Assembly: GCA_046729895.1 (NCBI GenBank)
Contig: JBKPHP010000065.1
Coordinates: forward strand, 1-20,500
Reading direction: 5' to 3'
Length of the DNA: 20,500 nucleotides
DNA from: DASXBA01 sp046729895
GTDB taxonomy: Bacteria > Actinomycetota > Thermoleophilia > Solirubrobacterales > Thermoleophilaceae
Below the pieces are notes generated by a model. It did no database searches, was not told the DNA's origin, and saw nothing but the letters and a program-made list of their open reading frames with translations. Made by a program: the position numbers and the translations under genes. This document shows positions 1 to 7,463 of this stretch, piece by piece; within the stretch, counting starts at the first letter, position 1, and every line of letters begins with the position of its first letter.

Positions 1-1913
<1,913 letters not shown>

Positions 1914-1920
1914 TGCCGGG

Positions 1921-1986
1921 TCGCTAGTCGCTGGTCGCTGGGAAAGAGCCCGAGCCCAGCGACCAGAGACCAGCGACCAGCAACCC
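1921..1986. repeat. Inverted heptad repeat, copy A (infB/DUF503 junction)
   Basis: Left arm: three 7-bp units, TCGCTAG (1921-1927), TCGCTGG (1928-1934), TCGCTGG (1935-1941). Right arm: complementary units CCAGCGA (1956-1962), CCAGAGA (1963-1969), CCAGCGA (1970-1976), CCAGCAA (1977-1983). CTGGTCGCTGGG (1931-1942) and CCCAGCGACCAG (1955-1966) are perfectly complementary, giving a 12-bp stem with a 12-nt loop. No T-tract follows, so it is not a classical intrinsic terminator. It fills most of the space between two co-directional operon genes and ends 1 nt before the next ATG. Related copies lie at 5300-5358 and 9683-9756. Confidence 0.85.
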
Positions 1987-1987
1987 G

Positions 1988-2293
1988 ATGAGCTTTGTCT
2001 GCCTCCTAGAAATCCACCTGCATTTCCCCGAAAACGGGAGCCTGAAGGGCAAGCGCAAGGAGCTTCAGGCGCTGAAGGCGCAGCTCCAGCGGCGCTTCGG
2101 CGCGGCAGTCTCGGAGACGGATCACCACGAGCTTTGGCAGCGCGCCACGATCTCCGCCGCGCTGGTGGGGTCGCGCCCCGGGCCGCTGCGCGACGCCGCC
2201 GCGGGTCTCGAGCGGTACGTCGAATCGATGTTCCCCGAGGGCGTGCGCGTGGAACGAGCAATGGTGTCAGGGGACGAGCTCTTGGACGGCTAG
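1988..2293 (+). CDS. DUF503 family protein (YlxP-like)
   Basis: A 101-residue protein of the DUF503 family, recognised by its N-terminal beta strand (residues 3-12), the SLKGKRKELQALKAQLQRRF segment (18-37), the SETDHHELWQRA block (42-53) and the SMFPEGVRVE strand near the C-terminus. Family members usually sit between infB and rbfA, as here (B. subtilis ylxP). The function is not established; the position suggests a role in translation or ribosome maturation, which is inference. The ATG follows copy A of the heptad repeat with no evident Shine-Dalgarno sequence. The TAG at 2291-2293 is 1 nt from the rbfA ATG, so the two are probably translationally coupled. Confidence 0.9.
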   Translation: MSFVCLLEIHLHFPENGSLKGKRKELQALKAQLQRRFGAAVSETDHHELWQRATISAALVGSRPGPLRDAAAGLERYVESMFPEGVRVERAMVSGDELLDG

Positions 2294-2294
2294 G

Positions 2295-2639
2295 ATGCCG
2301 ACCGAGCGCATGCGGCGGGTCAACGAGGCCGTCCGGGAAGCCCTCTCCTGGCGGCTTGCCGAGGGTCTGAAGGACCCTCGCATAGGCTTCGTGACCGTGA
2401 CCGCCGTGGAGACCAGCCCAGACCTGCGCCGTGCGCGCGTATTCGTCAGTGTGCTCGGCGACGAGGCCGACCGGGACCGGACCCTGGCCGGGCTCGCCTC
2501 CTCCCACGGCGTGCTCCAGGCCCACATCGCTCGTGCGCTCAGGATGAAGCGCACCCCCACGCTCGAGTTCGTGTACGACGAGTCGATCGCCAGGGGGATG
2601 CGCATCAGCCAGCTGCTCGACGAGGGCGAAAAGGGTTGA
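2295..2639 (+). CDS. rbfA: Ribosome-binding factor A
   Basis: A single KH-like domain protein of 114 residues, a normal length, that binds the immature 30S subunit and assists 16S rRNA 5'-end maturation. Family features include the N-terminal helix RMRRVNEAVREALS (5-18), the strand DPRIGFVTVTAVETSPDLRRA (about 27-47) and the C-terminal segment MKRTPTLEFVYDESIARGMR. It starts 1 nt after the DUF503 stop. Its TGA (2637-2639) overlaps the TTG start of the next gene. The infB-DUF503-rbfA order is the conserved translation-operon arrangement and supports the call. Confidence 0.96.
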   Translation: MPTERMRRVNEAVREALSWRLAEGLKDPRIGFVTVTAVETSPDLRRARVFVSVLGDEADRDRTLAGLASSHGVLQAHIARALRMKRTPTLEFVYDESIARGMRISQLLDEGEKG

Positions 2640-3637
2640 ATACCGTCGCCACAGCCGCCCGCGACCAGGTCCTGGCCGAGTTGCGAGAGGCGGACAAGCT
2701 TCTCCTGACCACGCACGAGAACCCGGACGGCGACGCGCTCGGGTCGCTCCTCGCGATGCACCAGATCCTCCAGCAGCTCGGCAAGGACTCCCTGATGTAC
2801 ATGGCGCCGGAGGAGTTCCCGCTGCCCTGGGAGTACCGGAGCTTCAAGTTCGATGACCTCGTGGGCGCGCCGCCCGACGACGTGGACGAGCGCACGATCG
2901 TGTTCCTCGACTGCGGGAACATCGACCGCATGCCCATGGACTTCCTCAAGCGTGACGGCCTTCACGTGCTGAACATCGACCACCACCACGACAACACGCG
3001 CTTCGGGACCGTGAACCTGGTGGTCGGCAGCGCCTCCTGCACGGCGGAGATCGTGTACGGGCTCGCCAAGGAGCTGGGCGCCGAGATCACGCTCCCGATC
3101 GCCGATGCGCTGTACGTCGCGCTGGTGACCGACACCGGCCGGTTCATGTACGAGAACACCACGCCGGAGGCGCACATCCTGGCCGCCGAGCTGATCCAGG
3201 TGGGCGTCTCTCCGCACGACGTCTATCGCAGGCTCTACGAGGACCTGCCCTTCTCGCGGCTGGAGCTGCTGTCACGTGCGCTCTCGAGCGTCGAGCGGCA
3301 CGACGGCGGCGCGCTTACGGTGGCCCATCTGACCAAGCGGGACTTCGAGGAGACGGGAGCGGTGGAGACGGACTCGGAGGGCGTCGTCGACCACGTGCGC
3401 GCCGTGCAGGGAACGGCGGTGGCCGTCCTCGTGCGCGAGCTGCTCGCCGACGAGCGAGCCGGCATGCGAAAGGTGAGCCTGCGCGCCACGGACGGCCGCG
3501 TGGACGTCTCGGTGATCGCGCGGCAGATGGGCGGCGGCGGGCACCGGCAGGCGGCCGGGTTCACCACCGCGCTGCCCTATGACGAGCTGATCCGCACCCT
3601 TCGCGAGCAGATCGCGACCCAGCTCCCTCACGGCTAG
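2636..3637 (+). CDS. nrnA: DHH/DHHA1 phosphoesterase, NrnA-type nanoRNase / pAp phosphatase
   Basis: A 333-residue cytoplasmic phosphoesterase that in characterised homologues degrades 2-5 nt RNAs and dephosphorylates 3'-phosphoadenosine 5'-phosphate. The metal-binding DHH-domain motifs are intact: H27-x3-D31-x-D33 in HENPDGDALGS, D92 in LDCGNID, D115-H116-H117, and D166 in TDTGRF. The C-terminal DHHA1 domain ends in GGGGHRQAAG (299-308). The start is TTG at 2636, overlapping the rbfA stop in a TTGA configuration; no better upstream start exists. The gene's TAG stop is followed directly and in the same frame by the truB TTG start. Location after rbfA is typical of actinobacteria. The nanoRNase versus pAp phosphatase preference cannot be read from sequence. 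Confidence 0.93.
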   Translation: MNTVATAARDQVLAELREADKLLLTTHENPDGDALGSLLAMHQILQQLGKDSLMYMAPEEFPLPWEYRSFKFDDLVGAPPDDVDERTIVFLDCGNIDRMPMDFLKRDGLHVLNIDHHHDNTRFGTVNLVVGSASCTAEIVYGLAKELGAEITLPIADALYVALVTDTGRFMYENTTPEAHILAAELIQVGVSPHDVYRRLYEDLPFSRLELLSRALSSVERHDGGALTVAHLTKRDFEETGAVETDSEGVVDHVRAVQGTAVAVLVRELLADERAGMRKVSLRATDGRVDVSVIARQMGGGGHRQAAGFTTALPYDELIRTLREQIATQLPHG

Positions 3638-4435
3638 TTGGTCCCCGCCGGCGTCGTCCTCTACCCGAAGCCGGCCGGGAAGACGTCGCACGACGTAGTG
3701 GCGGAGGTGCGCCGGCGCTTCCCACCCGGCACCAAGGCCGGTCACGCCGGAACGCTCGACCCATTCGCCACCGGTCTGCTCCTGGTGCTGGTCGGTCGCG
3801 CAACGCGGGCTCAGCGCTTCTTCGCGGCGTTGAACAAGACGTACCGGGCGGTGGCGCGACTCGGCTGGGTATCGAACACAGGCGACCGCGAGGGGAGGCT
3901 CGAGCACACCGGTTGCGTGCCGGGAGAGCTCCAGCTGCCAACCGGCGAGCTGATTCAGCGCCCCCCGGCGTACTCGGCCCTGAAGGTCGGGGGCAAGCGG
4001 GCGTACGAGCTCGCCCGCAGGGGCGAGCAGGTGGAGGTGGCGGAGCGTCCCATCACCGTCCACCGATTCGAGCTGCTGTGGCGCGAGGGCGATCGCTGCG
4101 GCCTGGAGGTCGAGTGCTCCTCCGGCACGTACGTGCGGAGCCTGGTCGCCGACCTCGGCGACGCCTACTGCGAGGAGCTCGAGCGCACTGCGGTCGGCCA
4201 CTTTCGGCTCGAGCAGGCGGATCCCGACCGGTTAGTGCCGCTGGCCGAGGCGCTGGACTTCCTGCCGGAGCGAGCCCTGGACGAGAGCGACGCGGCCGCG
4301 GTGGCCCACGGCAGGCGGCTGGCCGCCCGGGGTGAGGAGGGGGCCGTCCGACTGACCCGTTCCGGCGAGCTCGTGGCCATCGGTGAGCCGCGCGGCGACG
4401 AGCTGCGGCCGGCCATAGTGTTCTCGCCGCGATGA
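3638..4435 (+). CDS. truB: tRNA pseudouridine(55) synthase TruB
   Basis: Converts U55 in the T-loop of tRNAs to pseudouridine. The family core is clear: YPKPAGKTSHDVV (9-21), GHAGTLDPFATGLL (35-48) with the catalytic Asp41, KTYRAVARLG, RPPAYSALKVGGKRAYELAR, and SGTYVRSLVADLG. A PUA-like C-terminal part follows (about 210-265). Length is 265 residues, at the shorter end for TruB. The only usable start is TTG 3638, because the preceding in-frame codon is the nrnA stop TAG and the YPKP motif begins eight codons later. It overlaps ribF by ATGA. Truncation of the catalytic core is excluded because all motifs are present. Confidence 0.95.
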   Translation: MVPAGVVLYPKPAGKTSHDVVAEVRRRFPPGTKAGHAGTLDPFATGLLLVLVGRATRAQRFFAALNKTYRAVARLGWVSNTGDREGRLEHTGCVPGELQLPTGELIQRPPAYSALKVGGKRAYELARRGEQVEVAERPITVHRFELLWREGDRCGLEVECSSGTYVRSLVADLGDAYCEELERTAVGHFRLEQADPDRLVPLAEALDFLPERALDESDAAAVAHGRRLAARGEEGAVRLTRSGELVAIGEPRGDELRPAIVFSPR

Positions 4436-5334
4436 AGGTCAGCCCCCTGCCCGAGATCCCCATGGGGGAGGGTCGACCCCGCAAGGTGGCCATCGGGACC
4501 TTCGACGGTGTGCATCTCGGACACCGCGAGGTGATCCGCGGCAACGACACCGTGTTGACCTTCGAGCCGCACCCACTGGCGATCCTCCACCCAGAGGCCC
4601 TCCCGAAGCTGATCACGCCGCTGCCGGTCAAGCGTGACCTGATCGCGGGACTGGGGGTGGAGGAGCTGGTGGTGATCCCGTTCGACCGCGACTTCGCGAG
4701 CCGCAGCGCTGAGCGCTTCGTGGAGGAGGTGCTGGAGAGCCAGCTGAACGCGGAGCAGGTATCGGTCGGTGAGAACTTCCGTTTCGGCCATGGCGCGAAG
4801 GGAACACCGGAGTTCCTGCAGGGGCGCGACGAGTTCGATACCCGTGTGGTTCCGCTGGTCGAGGTGGCCGGCGAGACGGTTTCCTCGAGCCACATACGGG
4901 GCCTCGTGCTGGCCGGGGAGGTGAAGAAGGCGGCGGACTTCCTGGGCGGGCCGTTCCTGTTCGAGGGCGAGGTCGTGGAAGGCGATCGCCGCGGACACGA
5001 GCTCGGGGTGCCCACGGCCAATCTCGTGCCCGACGATCGCTACGTCTGCCCCGGCCACGGCGTATACGCGGCCTGGGCCCACGGCTATCCCTCCGCCGTG
5101 AACGTGGGGGTACGACCCACGTTCGAAACGGGCCGCGGCCTGCTCGTGGAGGCCCACATGATCGGCTTCGAGGGCGACCTCTATGGGCAAACACTCCGGA
5201 TCGCCTTCGTCGAACGCCTGCGGGGGGAGCGCCGCTTTGAATCGCCTACCGCCCTGGTTGAGCAGATGCAGCGCGATATCGAGCAGGCGAAGGATCTGGT
5301 GGCCAGTCGCCAGTCGCCAGGAATTCGGCCCTAG
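4432..5334 (+). CDS. ribF: Bifunctional riboflavin kinase / FMN adenylyltransferase
   Basis: Makes FMN from riboflavin and then FAD from FMN. The N-terminal nucleotidyltransferase domain shows GTFDGVHLGH (22-31), with the adenylyltransferase HxGH motif at 28-31, and TFEPHP (43-48). The C-terminal flavokinase domain shows GVPTANL (192-198), AVNVGVRPTF (222-231) and a catalytic-type Glu in LLVEAH (Glu240). The segment joining the HxGH helix to the next strand is very short: REVIRGNDTVLTF replaces a region that is usually some 15 residues longer. The gene overlaps truB by ATGA (4432-4435). Its last ten codons, and its TAG, lie inside heptad-repeat copy B, so the SRQSPGIRP tail is repeat-derived rather than part of the fold. 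Confidence 0.95.
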   Translation: MKVSPLPEIPMGEGRPRKVAIGTFDGVHLGHREVIRGNDTVLTFEPHPLAILHPEALPKLITPLPVKRDLIAGLGVEELVVIPFDRDFASRSAERFVEEVLESQLNAEQVSVGENFRFGHGAKGTPEFLQGRDEFDTRVVPLVEVAGETVSSSHIRGLVLAGEVKKAADFLGGPFLFEGEVVEGDRRGHELGVPTANLVPDDRYVCPGHGVYAAWAHGYPSAVNVGVRPTFETGRGLLVEAHMIGFEGDLYGQTLRIAFVERLRGERRFESPTALVEQMQRDIEQAKDLVASRQSPGIRP

Positions 5335-5358
5335 CCACTGCCAGCTGCCAGCCAAGCG
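5300..5358. repeat. Inverted heptad repeat, copy B (overlaps end of ribF)
   Basis: Left units TGGCCAG (5300-5306), TCGCCAG (5307-5313), TCGCCAG (5314-5320). Right units CTAGCCA (5331-5337), CTGCCAG (5338-5344), CTGCCAG (5345-5351), then a degraded CCAAGCG. The arms flank a 10-nt centre containing GAATTC. The arms pair less perfectly than in copy A, but the 7-bp period, the three-unit arms and the CTAG at the inner edge of the right arm match copies A and C. The ribF stop codon (5332-5334) is within the first right-arm unit. Confidence 0.7.
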
Positions 5359-5362
5359 TTGC

Positions 5363-5368
5363 TACGGT
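5363..5368 (+). promoter_or_regulatory. Possible -10 element for rpsO
   Basis: TACGGT fits the actinobacterial TANNNT -10 consensus and ends 10 nt before the rpsO ATG. If used, transcription would start only a few bases before the start codon, giving a leaderless or near-leaderless mRNA; this would fit the absence of a Shine-Dalgarno sequence. No convincing -35 hexamer is visible, because that region is occupied by heptad repeat B. Tentative. Confidence 0.25.
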
Positions 5369-5378
5369 TTCGGCCCGC

Positions 5379-5648
5379 ATGACGCTTACCGCCGACGCAA
5401 AGCGCGAAATCGTCGACAGACACGGCAAGAGCCCCGGCGACACCGGCTCCACAGAGGTACAGGTCGCCCTGCTCACCGCTCGGATCAACGACCTGACCGA
5501 GCACCTTCGCGAGCACACCAAGGACCATCACTCCCGCCGGGGCCTGCTGATGCTGGTGGGGAAGCGCCGGCGCCTGCTCCAGTACCTCCAGCGCAGCGAC
5601 ATCGACCGCTACCGCGCACTGATCCAGGAGCTCGGGCTGCGGCGATGA
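5379..5648 (+). CDS. rpsO: 30S ribosomal protein S15
   Basis: An 89-residue protein of standard S15 length that binds the 16S rRNA central domain early in 30S assembly. Signature segments are the GKSPGDTGSTEVQVALLT block (16-33), LTEHLREHTKDHHSRRGL (38-55) and the C-terminal LVGKRRRLLQYL. It begins with ATG after a 44-nt spacer from ribF; most of the spacer is heptad repeat B. It ends by overlapping the peroxiredoxin start in an ATGA configuration (5645-5648). In many bacteria pnp follows rpsO directly. Here three other genes come between them. Confidence 0.98.
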   Translation: MTLTADAKREIVDRHGKSPGDTGSTEVQVALLTARINDLTEHLREHTKDHHSRRGLLMLVGKRRRLLQYLQRSDIDRYRALIQELGLRR

Positions 5649-6109
5649 TCGAGCCGGGCAGCCCTGCCCCGGACTTCACGCTCCGGGATCAGGACGGCCA
5701 GGAAGTCTCGCTGGAGGACCTGCGCGGGCAGAGGACCGTCCTTGTGTTCTATCCGGCGGACTTCAGCCCGGTCTGCACCGACCAGCTCTCCGTCTACGAG
5801 GAGGTGGTGCCGGAGCTGGAGCGCCGTGGGGTGAAGCTCTACGGTGTCTCCGTCGACAGCGCCTTCTGCCACAGCGCCTTCCAGCAGAGCCTGGGCGTCT
5901 CGATCCCGCTGCTCGCCGACTTTCACCCCAAGGGCGAGGTGGCCCAGCGCTATGGCGTCTATGCGGAGGGTCACGGGATGGCCAAGCGGGCGCTCGTGAT
6001 GATCGGCCCGGACCTGACGGTCGAGTGGGCGCACAAGTCGCCTTCGCCGCTCGAGATTCCCGGCGCGAACCTCATCTTTGACGCGCTGGACCAGCACACC
6101 CCCGCCTGA
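5645..6109 (+). CDS. Peroxiredoxin (AhpC/TSA family, AhpE/BCP-like)
   Basis: Thiol peroxidase of 154 residues that would reduce hydrogen peroxide or organic hydroperoxides in the cytoplasm. The peroxiredoxin active-site motif is intact: YPADFSPVCTDQL, with the peroxidatic Cys44 and the supporting Pro37 and Thr41-position Ser. A second cysteine at 75 (DSAFCHSAF) could act as a resolving residue, though one-Cys AhpE-like chemistry is also possible. The LLADFHPKGEVAQRYGVY segment resembles the AhpE/BCP groups. ATG 5645 overlaps the rpsO stop and is chosen over a longer upstream open frame, because the conserved N-terminal PGSPAPDFTL starts right after it. The next gene, a CPYC thioredoxin-fold protein, overlaps its 3' end by 32 nt and could be its redox partner (inference). 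Confidence 0.9.
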   Translation: MIEPGSPAPDFTLRDQDGQEVSLEDLRGQRTVLVFYPADFSPVCTDQLSVYEEVVPELERRGVKLYGVSVDSAFCHSAFQQSLGVSIPLLADFHPKGEVAQRYGVYAEGHGMAKRALVMIGPDLTVEWAHKSPSPLEIPGANLIFDALDQHTPA

Positions 6110-6578
6110 GCCGGGGCCCGACGACCATGTCCGCGGCGAGGGGCCCGTGGTCATCGAGTACGCGGACCTCGAATGTCCCTACTGCGCCAAGGCTCACGCG
6201 CTCCTCTCGGAGGTTCCGGCCCGGCGCGTCTTCCGGTACTTCCCGGTCGTCTCGAAGCATCACCGCGCCCGCGTGCTCGCCCACGCCGCCGAGGCCGCTG
6301 GGATCCAGGGGCGCTTCTGGGAGTTCCACGACTCCGTCTACGAGGACCAGGGGCACCTCGACGACCCGCACCTCTGGTCGCGTTGCAAGGACCTCGGCCT
6401 CGATCTCGACCGCTTCGAGGAGGACCGCCGCTCTGAGCTGGTGGCGGAGCGTGTCGAGCGTGACTTCCGCAGCGGCATCCGCGCCGGCGTGGTGACCACG
6501 CCCACGTTGTTCGTCGACGGCTCGGCCCACCCGGGCGTGCCGGGCGAGCAGCTCCTCATGCAGCTACGGGGCGGGTGA
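6078..6578 (+). CDS. DsbA-like thioredoxin-fold protein (cytoplasmic)
   Basis: A 166-residue DsbA-family protein with the dithiol motif C33-P-Y-C36 and a cis-proline loop VVTTPTLFVDG (Thr141-Pro142). An inserted helical segment lies between them, as in DsbA/FrnE-type proteins. No signal peptide or membrane helix is seen, so it probably works in the cytoplasm as a disulfide reductase, isomerase or peroxiredoxin partner; the substrate is unknown. The start is TTG 6078, inside the peroxiredoxin gene. A GTG at 6147 is in frame but would remove the conserved DDHVRGEGPVVIEY lead-in to the active site, so the earlier start is preferred. The 3' end overlaps the convergent minus-strand gene by 23 nt. 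Confidence 0.85.
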   Translation: MTRWTSTPPPEPGPDDHVRGEGPVVIEYADLECPYCAKAHALLSEVPARRVFRYFPVVSKHHRARVLAHAAEAAGIQGRFWEFHDSVYEDQGHLDDPHLWSRCKDLGLDLDRFEEDRRSELVAERVERDFRSGIRAGVVTTPTLFVDGSAHPGVPGEQLLMQLRGG

Positions 6579-7347
6579 TCCTGCGGACCGCCCGCGCGGT
6601 CAGGTCCGGGCGGCTGAGGGCGCCGTCGGCCACCCGTTCCAGGTGCGCTTCGGGAAGGAGGGTGGGCACGTGGTCCGCCAGCTCTTCCGGGAACCACGGG
6701 TTTCGCGGGTAGGCCAGGATCCAGAGGCGGTCGCCGAGGGCGCGAGCGGCTTCGCCCACCTCCGCGGCAATCCAGTTGCGCATGCGCGCGACCGCTGCCT
6801 CGTGCGAGCAGTGCGCCACGACGCGATCGACGCGCTCTCGGAGATCGGACTCGGGGACGTCGGGGTTGGCGGACTCCATGATCGTCCTTATCGCAGCGCG
6901 GTAGTCGTTCTCCAGCAGCTTGACCAGCGCCGAGAGCACCGAGCTGGAGGCCGTCAGGGCGTCGGTTCCGCGTATCTCCTCGCGGAAGAGCGAGGGGTAG
7001 CCCGAGGTCACCACCGCCTCGATCAGGTCGTGTCGCGCCGCCGCCACCTCGACTGCCCGCAAGATGCCGTCGCCGATCCCGACCGCGACCGCGGCACCGC
7101 CCGCCCGTTCCATCACCGCCGTCAGGTCAGCGACGTCAGTGGCCATGTCGTAGGGACCGCGACGCGTCGAGCCGCCCGTGCCGCGCAGGTCCGGCACCAG
7201 CACACGGTGATCCGCGCACAGCTCGTGCACGAGCCCGCGCACCATGTCCGGATACCCGTAGGAGAAGCCCGCGACCAGCACCGTCGGTCCCTCGCCATGC
7301 TCCTCCCAATGGAGCGTCACGCCGTCGGGCATCTCTAGGAGCGGCAT
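6556..7347 (-). CDS. Alpha/beta-hydrolase-fold protein lacking the usual catalytic residues
   Basis: A 263-residue protein with a recognisable alpha/beta hydrolase layout: strand PTVLVAGFSYG (21-31), VLVPDLRGTGGSTRRGPYDM (49-68) and the helix-strand pair leading to VVTSGYP. The nucleophile elbow, normally G-x-S-x-G, reads G90-I-G92-D-G94, so the serine position is glycine. The segment that usually carries the acid (ILAYPRNPWFP, 210-220) and the C-terminal catalytic His region (VADGALSRP, 239-247) also lack obvious Asp and His. It may be a binding protein or a pseudoenzyme; no function can be assigned. ATG 7347 is chosen because MPLLEMPDGV begins the fold; the frame extends 30 codons upstream with no family resemblance. 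It is the only minus-strand gene between rpsO and dapB. Confidence 0.85.
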   Translation of the reverse strand: MPLLEMPDGVTLHWEEHGEGPTVLVAGFSYGYPDMVRGLVHELCADHRVLVPDLRGTGGSTRRGPYDMATDVADLTAVMERAGGAAVAVGIGDGILRAVEVAAARHDLIEAVVTSGYPSLFREEIRGTDALTASSSVLSALVKLLENDYRAAIRTIMESANPDVPESDLRERVDRVVAHCSHEAAVARMRNWIAAEVGEAARALGDRLWILAYPRNPWFPEELADHVPTLLPEAHLERVADGALSRPDLTARAVRRITRPVAA

Positions 7348-7463
7348 CGTCCGTAGCCTGCCATGGCGGCGGGCCGCAGGGCCGCTGATAGCATCAACTC
7401 GGATTCGTATCGACAGATGCAAAGACGATGCTGCCAACCGGAGGCGGCGCTGAAAGGAACCAC
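7348..7463 (+). promoter_or_regulatory. Divergent intergenic region with pnp ribosome binding site
   Basis: This 116-nt region separates the hydrolase-like gene (-) from pnp (+), so promoters for both must lie here or overlap the genes. A clear Shine-Dalgarno sequence GAAAGGA (7452-7458) precedes the pnp ATG by 5 nt and fixes the start. TAGCAT (7389-7394) fits TANNNT as a -10, but no good -35 is seen. AGCATC (7391-7396) and GATGCT (7427-7432) are complementary and could pair in a pnp leader transcript. Confidence 0.5.
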
